A stretch of DNA of 18,859 nucleotides from an uncultured bacterium. GTDB lineage: Bacteria > Cyanobacteriota > Vampirovibrionia > Gastranaerophilales > Gastranaerophilaceae. The stretch lies in NCBI GenBank assembly GCA_947169755.1, contig CAMVQX010000017.1:1-18859 (forward strand), written 5' to 3'. The notes below the pieces were generated by a model. That model saw only the letters and a list, made by a program, of their open reading frames with translations, was not told the DNA's origin and made no database searches. The position numbers and the translations under genes are program-made. Each line of letters opens with the position of its first letter. Position 1 is the stretch's first letter. Positions 6,916 through 13,613 of the stretch are shown here, piece by piece.

Positions 6916-6944
6916 TTGATTAAAAATTTTGTTAATGCTAAAAT
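6916..6944 (+). promoter_or_regulatory. dnaG-rpoD promoter with leaderless geometry
   Basis: TTGATT (6916-6921), a 17-bp spacer, TAAAAT (6939-6944), then 6 nt to the dnaG ATG at 6951. The expected start of transcription is at or next to the A of the ATG, and no Shine-Dalgarno is present. Confidence 0.7.
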
Positions 6945-6950
6945 TTTATT

Positions 6951-8834
6951 ATGGCAAAAACGTTAGAAGAACTCGTCTCTCAAATAAAAGACCGGCTTGA
7001 TATAGTCGACGTTGTATCCCAACAAGTAATTTTAAAGAAAAACGGTGCTCACCATTGGGGATTATGCCCTTTTCATAAAGAAAAAACACCTTCTTTTTCA
7101 GTAAACCCGTCAATGGGAATTTACAAATGTTTTGGCTGTGGAGAAGGTGGTGATGCCATATCCTTTATAATGAAAACTCAGAATAAAGAGTTTATGCAGG
7201 TTATAACCGAATTAGCCGAAAAATTCGGACTTGAAATGCCTGCCAAACTCCAAAAATCCGGTAATAAAGGATTAAAAGAAGATATGATAAAGGCATGCAA
7301 AAAAGCTGCCGAATTTTACAATTTAAGACTTCTAAAGGATAAAAATCCCGAAACTACAAAGGTTTTGGATTATCTTTTAAACAGAGGTATTACAAAAGAA
7401 ATTATTGAAAAATATACTCTTGGAGTTGCATCAAAGGCTTATGATGAATTTTATAAAAAATTTAAAGATGAATTTTCAGATGAAGTTTTAGAAAAAGCCG
7501 GTTTAATATTAAAGACAAAAGAAGGCGACAAATATATTGACCGCTTCAGAAATCGTGTTATTATCCCGATACAGAATGAATTCGGTGATTATGTTGCTTT
7601 TGGCGCTCGAGCAATCGAAAAAGACCAAATGCCAAAATATTTAAATTCATCTGATTCACTGATTTATAACAAAAGTAAGCTTCTATACGGACTTTATACA
7701 GCAAAAGACGCAATTAAAAAAGAAGATAGCGTAGTTTTAATGGAAGGTTATTTTGACGTAATTTCCGCACAGGCTCACGGAATTGAAAATGCCGTTGCTT
7801 CTTGCGGGACAGCATTAACTGCAGAACATATTAAACTTTTATCACGTTATACTCCGTCAAGAAAAATTTATTTGTCATTTGATACTGATTCAGCCGGTCA
7901 AAAGGCAACCCAACGTAACGCTGAACTGATTAAAGAAGCATTCCAAGGACTTGGTGATATAAAACAATTTGATGAAAGTTATATTTCAACTGCAAATGAC
8001 AAATATTCCTGCGAAATCAGAGTAATTGCACCGCCTGAAGGAAAAGATCCTGATGAATTTATTCGCTCGGTAGGCGCTGAAAGTTATCGTGAATATATGC
8101 AACATGCTCCTTTGCTTTTGGATTACCAAATTAATGCAATTATGAAAGAAAAGCCTAAAACCCCTACTGATAAAACAAAAATTGTAAAAGAATTGATTCC
8201 GATTTTGCAGGAAATTCAAAACGAGATTATCCAATCAGAATATATAAGAATGATTGCAGACACCTTGAATATTGATTTTAATGCACTTGTACGCGAAGTT
8301 AAAAAAACAAGAATGCTTGTAACCTCGCCTAGTCAAGAAATTGAACGAATTGTTAAGAAAGATGTACCAATTTTAGAAAAAGCGCAAAAAAATTTATTGA
8401 GCGTTTTTCTAGTATCAGACAACCGAATATCTTTTGATAAAATTAAGCAAATGATAGATGGCACAGAGTTTACAGATGAAACGTTAATAATTGTAAAATC
8501 TACAATTGACAAATTAACATGTACCGTAAATAATGTGAAGGAATTAATCGAAAAGCTATATACAGCTTTTGCTGACAATCACGAGATACAAAGGGTAATA
8601 ACAGATCTGATAAGTATTTCAGAAACTTTTCAAAATCTTGATGATAAAGATTTTACAACATTAATTCATGAAAACATTAATAAAATAAATCAATGTCAAA
8701 AAGAAAAAGAACAGGAAAAAATCAGAAATTTATATAAAAGCGCAAATGATAACGAAACAGAAGCCCTAAAAATTCAAATGCAGCTTAGAGATAGAATAAA
8801 TAGCAGATTAAAATCGGAGAAAACCAATGACTAA
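6951..8834 (+). CDS. dnaG: DNA primase
   Basis: 627 residues; makes RNA primers for chromosome replication. The N-terminal zinc ribbon is Cys39-x2-His42 ... Cys60-x2-Cys63 in CPFHKEKTPSF and YKCFGCGEGGD. The RNA polymerase domain includes RFRNRVIIPI, and the Toprim centre has VLMEGYFDV (Glu265) and SFDTDSAG (Asp311, Asp313). The C-terminal ~190 residues are helical and fit a helicase-binding domain. Between the Toprim DxD helix and PPEGKDPDEF there is an extra stretch of about 20 residues (about 334-355), longer than in common primases. Translation has no Shine-Dalgarno and probably starts on a leaderless mRNA. The last 8 nt overlap rpoD, the conserved dnaG-rpoD pairing, here without rpsU in front. 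Confidence 0.97.
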   Translation: MAKTLEELVSQIKDRLDIVDVVSQQVILKKNGAHHWGLCPFHKEKTPSFSVNPSMGIYKCFGCGEGGDAISFIMKTQNKEFMQVITELAEKFGLEMPAKLQKSGNKGLKEDMIKACKKAAEFYNLRLLKDKNPETTKVLDYLLNRGITKEIIEKYTLGVASKAYDEFYKKFKDEFSDEVLEKAGLILKTKEGDKYIDRFRNRVIIPIQNEFGDYVAFGARAIEKDQMPKYLNSSDSLIYNKSKLLYGLYTAKDAIKKEDSVVLMEGYFDVISAQAHGIENAVASCGTALTAEHIKLLSRYTPSRKIYLSFDTDSAGQKATQRNAELIKEAFQGLGDIKQFDESYISTANDKYSCEIRVIAPPEGKDPDEFIRSVGAESYREYMQHAPLLLDYQINAIMKEKPKTPTDKTKIVKELIPILQEIQNEIIQSEYIRMIADTLNIDFNALVREVKKTRMLVTSPSQEIERIVKKDVPILEKAQKNLLSVFLVSDNRISFDKIKQMIDGTEFTDETLIIVKSTIDKLTCTVNNVKELIEKLYTAFADNHEIQRVITDLISISETFQNLDDKDFTTLIHENINKINQCQKEKEQEKIRNLYKSANDNETEALKIQMQLRDRINSRLKSEKTND

Positions 8835-9921
8835 AAAAAGAACAAGCTCCTCAGTTGTAAGCATAATGGAAGATGAAAATATAGATGATTTACAAAACCT
8901 CGAAGATGAAGATGATCTTTCAGCTGACGACGGTGTAAATTATATGAATATGGAAATAAGCACTGATAATATTGAAGATATCGTAACTTCAAAAATGGGT
9001 GATTCTTCAAATATCAGTGATATTTACATGACAAATTCCGATGAAGACAATGAAATTGACATGGAAGTACCAAAAGGCATTGCCGTTGATGATCCTGTAA
9101 GATTGTATTTAAGAGAAATCGGAAGAATTAAACTTTTATCTGCAAATGAAGAAATTGAACTTGCACGCAAAATATTGGAAGGCGGTACACCCGGCGCAAT
9201 TGCAAAACGTAAACTTGTTCAAGCTAACTTGCGTTTGGTTGTAAGTATTGCTAAAAAATACGTAGGACGCGGAATGCTTTTCTTGGATTTGATACAAGAA
9301 GGTAACTTAGGTTTAATTCGTGCAGCAGAAAAATTTGACCACGAAAGAGGTTTCAAATTCTCAACTTATGCAACATGGTGGATTAGACAGGCTATTACAA
9401 GAGCTATTGCCGATCAGGCAAGAACAATCCGTATCCCTGTTCATATGGTTGAAACTATTAATAAATTGAAAAAAGTTACAAGACGTTTGGCTCAAGAACT
9501 TTCAAGAAAGCCGACCGAAGATGAACTTGCAATAGAGATGAATGTTTCTATTCCAAAACTTCGTGAAATCATTAAAATTGCTCAAGAACCTTTATCTTTA
9601 GAAACACCTATCGGTAAAGAAGAAGATTCTCGTCTTGGTGATTTTATTGAAGACAAAGAAGCTGATGCTCCTATTAAAACAGTTGCATCTGAGCTTTTGA
9701 GAGAAGATTTGGCAGAAGTTCTCTGCACACTATCCCCCAGAGAACGTGATGTTTTGAGATTACGTTTTGGTATGGACGACGGCCGTCAAAGAACTTTGGA
9801 AGAGGTTGGCCAACTGTTTGGCGTTACTCGTGAACGTATCAGACAAATCGAAGCAAAAGCTTTGAGAAAACTCCGTCATCCAAACAGAAGTAAACGTTTG
9901 AGAGAATATGTAGAAGTTTAA
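8827..9921 (+). CDS. rpoD: Primary sigma factor of RNA polymerase
   Basis: 364 residues, close to Firmicute/cyanobacterial SigA length and lacking the long insert of E. coli sigma-70. The first ~80 residues are strongly acidic. Region 1.2 begins DDPVRLYLREIG (88-99). Region 2 carries NLRLVVSIAKKY, LIQEGNLGLIRAAEKF and the -10 recognition helix FSTYATWWIRQAITRAI. Region 3 follows IRIPVHMVETI. Region 4 ends with the helix-turn-helix TLEEVGQLFGVTRERIRQIEAKALRKL. All residues expected of a group 1 sigma are present, consistent with the TTGATT/TATAAT-like promoters in this window. GGAG lies 7 nt before the ATG inside the end of dnaG, giving an 8-nt overlap and translational coupling. A strong terminator begins at the stop codon. 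Confidence 0.96.
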   Translation: MTKKRTSSSVVSIMEDENIDDLQNLEDEDDLSADDGVNYMNMEISTDNIEDIVTSKMGDSSNISDIYMTNSDEDNEIDMEVPKGIAVDDPVRLYLREIGRIKLLSANEEIELARKILEGGTPGAIAKRKLVQANLRLVVSIAKKYVGRGMLFLDLIQEGNLGLIRAAEKFDHERGFKFSTYATWWIRQAITRAIADQARTIRIPVHMVETINKLKKVTRRLAQELSRKPTEDELAIEMNVSIPKLREIIKIAQEPLSLETPIGKEEDSRLGDFIEDKEADAPIKTVASELLREDLAEVLCTLSPRERDVLRLRFGMDDGRQRTLEEVGQLFGVTRERIRQIEAKALRKLRHPNRSKRLREYVEV

Positions 9922-9947
9922 AAAAGTCCCGTACGGGACTTTTTTTT
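9921..9947 (+). terminator. Rho-independent terminator of dnaG-rpoD
   Basis: AAAAAGTCCC-GTAC-GGGACTTTTT is a perfect 10-bp stem followed by more T, starting on the last base of the rpoD stop codon. Confidence 0.92.
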
Positions 9948-9961
9948 ATAATTATCGCAAT

Positions 9962-9991
9962 AAAAAAAGACCGGTTTTCCGGTCTTTTTTT
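9962..9991. terminator. Bidirectional terminator between convergent genes
   Basis: AAAAAAGACCGG-TTTT-CCGGTCTTTTTT is a perfect 12-bp stem with T-runs on both strands. On the minus strand it lies 16 nt after the stop of the 10008-10424 gene; on the plus strand it backs up the rpoD terminator. Confidence 0.88.
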
Positions 9992-10007
9992 ATTATGCTA
10001 AATCAAT

Positions 10008-10424
10008 TTATACAATATGAACTTCATCTTCTGGTTTTAAACCGCCAACTCTGTCTCCCGGCAACATTAAATCTTCTGCAAATATATTTAATTTATCCAT
10101 ACGAGCCAATGCTGATTCACGATCAATAGGACCATACATATATGCTTGAGTTAACGGATTATCAACAAGATGAAAAGCTTCTTTTCTATCTGCAGAAGTT
10201 ACGTTTGCTAAGTTAATCTGCGGAAGAACTAAATTTACATTTTTATTTATTTCTACTCCGGGTATAAATGTTGATGCATTTAATAAATCTACATCAGATA
10301 CTTTTGTATCCTTTGTTGGAGTAATAGCAACTGTATTATCAGCTTTTTCTGTTTTACCATTTTTTGGATTTAAATTTATTCTAATATCAAATCTGTTACC
10401 ATTTTCACCATTAATTTTGGTCAT
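10008..10424 (-). CDS. Hypothetical soluble protein
   Basis: 138 residues, no signal peptide, membrane segment or cysteine. The N-terminal ~45 residues are Asn/Lys/Thr-rich and probably disordered. The remainder has short hydrophobic stretches (NVNLVLPQINLANV) and a helical part with DRESALARMDKLNIFAEDLM, then a charged tail EDEVHIV. AAGGAG lies 11 nt before the ATG, and TATAAT is at 10442-10447 on the minus strand. It ends just before a bidirectional terminator shared with rpoD, so it is a single-gene unit. I recognise no family; the asparagine-rich start suggests a lineage-specific protein. Confidence 0.7.
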   Translation of the reverse strand: MTKINGENGNRFDIRINLNPKNGKTEKADNTVAITPTKDTKVSDVDLLNASTFIPGVEINKNVNLVLPQINLANVTSADRKEAFHLVDNPLTQAYMYGPIDRESALARMDKLNIFAEDLMLPGDRVGGLKPEDEVHIV

Positions 10425-10441
10425 GTTCCTATTCTCCTTAT

Positions 10442-10447
10442 ATTATA
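10442..10447 (-). promoter_or_regulatory. -10 element of the 10008-10424 gene
   Basis: A perfect TATAAT on the minus strand, 17 nt before the ATG; the leader would be about 10 nt and include AAGGAG. No clear -35. Confidence 0.5.
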
Positions 10448-10651
10448 CTTCTCTTAAATTTCAATTTCCTAAAATTGATTCTCGTATTTATATAAAGTAT
10501 TTTTGTATTTAAAAATTGCTTAAATCGTATATATTTTTTACATATTCTGTAACAATTCTTTACATTTGTCATCTGCTCAAATCTTGGACGTGCAGACTAA
10601 TCGCTTAAATGTAGCATTTTGTCTAATTTTAAACAAATCCGCTTTTGCTAG

Positions 10652-10657
10652 TATAAA
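10652..10657 (+). promoter_or_regulatory. -10 element of the LuxR-type regulator gene
   Basis: TATAAA with a weak TAAACA at -35 (10630-10635, 16-bp spacer). Its position makes a start at the upstream TTG (10660) impossible for this transcript and supports the ATG at 10675. The preceding ~200 bp back to the divergent gene hold no ORF. Confidence 0.4.
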
Positions 10658-10674
10658 AATTGGGAAAAGAAGAT

Positions 10675-10905
10675 ATGAGAAGAAAACAAGAAAATTTAAC
10701 CGAAAAAGAATTTGAAGTATTGTCGTTTTTAGGACATGGATACAGCAATAAAGAGATAGCACAAAGAATGTTCGTAACAGAACACACTGTAAAAGCACAC
10801 CTAACGAATATTTATGCAAAACTTGGGGTAACCAACAGATTATCTGCAGTATTACTCTTGAAAAAATCAGATATTACTCCTCATCAAGGCTTAAAACAGC
10901 CATAA
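10675..10905 (+). CDS. Stand-alone LuxR/GerE-type helix-turn-helix protein
   Basis: 76 residues, almost entirely one GerE domain: LTEKEFEVLSFLGHGYSNKEIA, then FVTEHTVKAHLTNIYAKLGV and a final helix NRLSAVLLLKK. This matches the DNA-binding output domain of NarL/FixJ regulators, with the DNA-reading helix TEHTVKAHLTNIYAKL. There is no receiver or ligand-binding domain, so activity must be set by expression level, dimerisation or a partner. The ATG at 10675 is preferred over TTG at 10660 because the likely -10 abuts the latter; the ribosome site (AAGAAG) is weak. The last 32 bp overlap the 3' end of convergent lepA, so the two messages are antisense to each other there. Targets are unknown. Confidence 0.85.
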   Translation: MRRKQENLTEKEFEVLSFLGHGYSNKEIAQRMFVTEHTVKAHLTNIYAKLGVTNRLSAVLLLKKSDITPHQGLKQP

Positions 10906-12676
10906 ACGCTTCTTGCGGAACTTCAACACGTCCGACTGATTTCATACGTTTTTTACCTTTTTTCTGTTTTTCTAAAAGTTTTCTTTTTCTGGTAATATCA
11001 CCACCGTAACATTTATCTAAGACGTTTTTCCTCAAAGCTTTTATATTTGTCCTTGCAATAACGCGGCCGCCAATTGCAGCCTGTATGGGCACTTCAAATA
11101 ATTGACGAGGAATTATGTCTTTCAATTTTGCAGTAAGTTTTTGACCGATATAAAAAGCACTGTCTTCATGACAAATAACGGAAAGTGCGTCTACAACTTC
11201 ACCCGCAAGCATAATATCGAGTTTTACAAGTTTTGAACGCTTATAATCTTTAAACTCATAATCCATACTTGCATAACCCTTTGTGCGAGATTTTAATTGG
11301 TCATAAAAATCTGTAATCACTTCACTCAAAGGAATTTCGTATTCCAAACTTGCTCTCACTTTGTCAATATAAGACATTGTAACAAATATTCCGCGTTTTG
11401 ATTGAGCCAAATCCATTAATGTGCCGACATAATCATCCGGTGCAATAATCTGTACTTTTACATACGGTTCTTCAATATAATCTCTTGTCTGAGCCGGCGG
11501 AAGATTTGCAGGGTTGTCAATTTCCACCATTTCGCCGTTTGTCTTGTAAACTTTATAAACAACGGAAGGTGCTGTTGTTACAAGCGTAAGTCCGTATTCT
11601 CTCTCCAACCTTTCTTGAGCAATCTCCATATGGAGCATTCCTAAAAATCCGCATCTGAAACCGAATCCCAAAGCGCTTGACGTTTCAGGTTCAAATGTGA
11701 TACTGCTGTCCGATAATTGCAATTTTTCCAATGCCTCTTTCAAATCGGCATAATCATCATTATCAACAGGATACATGCCGGAAAATACCATAGGCAAGGC
11801 TTCTTTATAACCCGGTAACGGTTCTTTTGCAGGGTTTTCAACGTGTGTAACCGTATCACCGACAAACCGTGTTAATTCTTTTATAGAACCTGCAAAATAT
11901 CCTACATCACCACAGACAAGCTCTTCTACAGGAACTCTCATCGGCGTTTGATAACCGAGTTCAACTATATCATATTCTTTGCCTGATGCCATAAATTTAA
12001 CTTTATCACCAAGCTTCATTTTTCCGTCAAGAATTTTGAAAAAGCACAATGTACCTAAATATTGATCATACGCACTATCAAAAACAAGTGCCCTTAAGGG
12101 TTTTTCAGAATTATCTTCAGGCGGCGGAATCAAATCAACAACCGCTTCCAATACTTCATCAATACCTATACCGGCTTTTGCGCTGACAGGAATCGCCATT
12201 GAGGCATCAATCCCCAAAACTTCTTCTATTTCTTCTTTTACACGTTCGACATCAGCGGATGGCAGGTCAATTTTATTTATTACAGGAATAATTTCGAGAT
12301 TTTGTTCTATCGCAAGATAGACATTTGCAAGTGTTTGCGCCTCAACTCCTTGAGTTGCATCAACAATCAACAGTGCACCTTCACAAGCCGCAAGAGAGCG
12401 GGAAACTTCGTAAGAAAAATCCACATGCCCCGGGGTGTCAATCAAATTCAGAATATAATCTTTGCCGTTTTTTGCTTTATATTTCATACGGGCAGAATTG
12501 AGTTTGATTGTAATTCCGCGTTCTCGCTCAATGTCCATAGAATCCATAATTTGATTTTGCATATCACGTTGAGCAACCGTTCCTGTTTTTTCTAACAAAC
12601 GGTCAGCCAGAGTGGATTTTCCATGGTCAATGTGGGCAATGATACAAAAGTTTCTAACATTTTCTCTGTACTTCAT
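10874..12676 (-). CDS. lepA: Elongation factor 4 (LepA), ribosomal GTPase
   Basis: 600 residues from ATG at 12676, the usual LepA length. It is a translational GTPase that remodels ribosomes and is linked to initiation and stalled elongation. G-domain motifs are AHIDHGKST (14-22), DTPGH (80-84) and NKID (134-137); RERGITIK is the switch I threonine region. The C-terminal LepA-specific part contains GGRVIARTNIKALRKNV and the basic KRKLLEKQKKGKKRMK tail. The frame stays open to an ATG at 12811, but those 45 extra residues are unlike LepA and run through a promoter and a terminator. TTGATG-16 bp-TATAAT ends 7 nt before the ATG at 12676, so translation is probably leaderless. Confidence 0.96.
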   Translation of the reverse strand: MKYRENVRNFCIIAHIDHGKSTLADRLLEKTGTVAQRDMQNQIMDSMDIERERGITIKLNSARMKYKAKNGKDYILNLIDTPGHVDFSYEVSRSLAACEGALLIVDATQGVEAQTLANVYLAIEQNLEIIPVINKIDLPSADVERVKEEIEEVLGIDASMAIPVSAKAGIGIDEVLEAVVDLIPPPEDNSEKPLRALVFDSAYDQYLGTLCFFKILDGKMKLGDKVKFMASGKEYDIVELGYQTPMRVPVEELVCGDVGYFAGSIKELTRFVGDTVTHVENPAKEPLPGYKEALPMVFSGMYPVDNDDYADLKEALEKLQLSDSSITFEPETSSALGFGFRCGFLGMLHMEIAQERLEREYGLTLVTTAPSVVYKVYKTNGEMVEIDNPANLPPAQTRDYIEEPYVKVQIIAPDDYVGTLMDLAQSKRGIFVTMSYIDKVRASLEYEIPLSEVITDFYDQLKSRTKGYASMDYEFKDYKRSKLVKLDIMLAGEVVDALSVICHEDSAFYIGQKLTAKLKDIIPRQLFEVPIQAAIGGRVIARTNIKALRKNVLDKCYGGDITRKRKLLEKQKKGKKRMKSVGRVEVPQEAFMAVLSLDEE

Positions 12677-12683
12677 AATTTCT

Positions 12684-12711
12684 ATTATATGAGAAAAACA
12701 GAGAACATCAA
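12684..12711 (-). promoter_or_regulatory. lepA promoter with leaderless geometry
   Basis: On the minus strand TTGATG (12711-12706), a 16-bp spacer, TATAAT (12689-12684), then 7 nt to the ATG at 12676. No Shine-Dalgarno is present. Confidence 0.7.
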
Positions 12712-12738
12712 GCATATTAAAGCTTGTTATATACGTAT

Positions 12739-12769
12739 AAAAAAAAGCCATTCTTTGAAAAGAACGGCT
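12739..12769 (-). terminator. Rho-independent terminator of the candidate small RNA
   Basis: On the minus strand AGCCGTTCTTT-TC-AAAGAATGGCT (11-bp stem with one G-U pair; the innermost pair probably opens) is followed by eight T. It lies upstream of the lepA promoter and no minus-strand protein gene precedes it, so it implies a non-coding transcript. Confidence 0.8.
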
Positions 12770-12850
12770 ACCAGACTTGGGGAGGAGGTATGAAAAACGT
12801 AAGTTTTTCATATCTTAACAATCTTGTATACGATACTAAAAAATAAAAAC
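12739..12850 (-). ncRNA. Candidate small regulatory RNA with C-rich anti-Shine-Dalgarno tract
   Basis: A complete minus-strand transcription unit of about 110 nt with no convincing ORF. TATAAT at 12862-12857 predicts a start near 12850. In order the RNA would hold a perfect 10-bp hairpin TATGAAAAAC-TTAC-GTTTTTCATA (12812-12789), then directly CCTCCTCCCC (12788-12779), a 9-nt link, and an intrinsic terminator (12769-12739). Hairpin, exposed C-rich segment and terminator is the layout of C-rich-loop sRNAs that pair with Shine-Dalgarno sequences. It fills the gap between lepA and the divergent kinase gene. No -35 is visible and I cannot assign a known RNA family. Confidence 0.5.
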
Positions 12851-12884
12851 TTTAAAATTATAGATAAATCTCATACAAATGATG

Positions 12885-12890
12885 TATAAT
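12885..12890 (+). promoter_or_regulatory. -10 element with leaderless geometry for the histidine kinase gene
   Basis: A perfect TATAAT ends 6 nt before the ATG at 12897; no Shine-Dalgarno and no good -35. It lies inside the longer frame that could start at 12879, arguing against that start. Confidence 0.55.
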
Positions 12891-12896
12891 AGTTTT

Positions 12897-13613
12897 ATGA
12901 ATGACGATTTTATATCAACAGTAAGCCACGAATTGAGAACTCCTTTGACTTCTATCAGAGGGTTTTCGGAAACTATACTCAATTCTTGGGACAAACTTGA
13001 TGATGAAAGTAAAAAAAAGTTTCTAAAAATAATTATTGAACAATCAAACAGGCTCATAAATCTTGTTGAAAATATGCTTTCTGTTTCCAAATTACAAGAA
13101 ACAAGAGGAGATTTTGTATACAAAGAGTTTTCAATAAAACCTGTTATAGACATGACATGTTCTGTTATAAAAAATCAATATTCTGACAAAACTTTTGAAG
13201 TTATTATTGATGAAAAAACTCCTCCTATTCTTGCAGACAAAGACAAATTTCAGCAAATAATGACAAATTTGATAGAAAATGCCGCAAAATACGGAGATTT
13301 AAATACAAAAATCACAATCAAATCTTGCTATGATAATGAATTTGTTTCAATAAAAGTTATGAATACCGGAATTGAAATAAATGAAGAAGATTATGAAAAA
13401 ATATTCACAAAATTTTCACGCATAGATAATCCCCTGACACGTAAAGTTCAAGGAAGCGGTTTAGGACTTTATATTACAAAAAATTTGGTCGAAAAAATGG
13501 GCGGGAATATTTCCGTAACCTCAAAAGAACACCTAACAACATTTGAGGTTAAACTTCCTGTATCGAATATTGAAAGGCAAGCAAAAAATGCAGTCAGTCA
13601 CGCTGATAATTGA
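12897..13613 (+). CDS. Cytosolic histidine kinase core without a sensor domain
   Basis: 238 residues. The phosphoacceptor helix is at the very start: SHELRTPLTSIRGF with His11. The ATPase domain has an N-box QIMTNLIENAAKYG, an atypical G1 (NTGIEI at 156-161 where DxGxGI is usual), the F-box KIFTKFSRID, and an intact G2 GSGLGLYITKNL. There is no transmembrane, PAS, GAF or HAMP region, so the input must come from a partner protein or from autonomous activity. The in-frame ATG at 12879 is rejected because a TATAAT lies between it and 12897. It overlaps the following response regulator by 26 bp, so the two form a translationally linked pair; phosphotransfer to that protein's C-terminal receiver is the simplest expectation. 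Confidence 0.88.
   Translation: MNDDFISTVSHELRTPLTSIRGFSETILNSWDKLDDESKKKFLKIIIEQSNRLINLVENMLSVSKLQETRGDFVYKEFSIKPVIDMTCSVIKNQYSDKTFEVIIDEKTPPILADKDKFQQIMTNLIENAAKYGDLNTKITIKSCYDNEFVSIKVMNTGIEINEEDYEKIFTKFSRIDNPLTRKVQGSGLGLYITKNLVEKMGGNISVTSKEHLTTFEVKLPVSNIERQAKNAVSHADN

Noticed and set aside
10660..10674. TTG start for the LuxR-type gene
   Set aside because: It lies 2 nt after the likely -10 hexamer, so it cannot be on that transcript; the ATG at 10675 suffices for the domain.
12677..12811. 45-residue N-terminal extension of lepA from the upstream ATG at 12811
   Set aside because: It is unlike LepA, crosses a clear promoter (TTGATG/TATAAT) and a terminator, and the ATG at 12676 gives the standard length and N-terminus.
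12790..12846. Plus-strand 18-codon ORF (MKNVSFSYLNN...) after GGGGAGGAGG
   Set aside because: The purine tract abuts the ATG almost without spacing, the start is buried in a 10-bp palindrome, and the minus-strand promoter, hairpin and terminator explain the same bases better. It remains a possible alternative reading.
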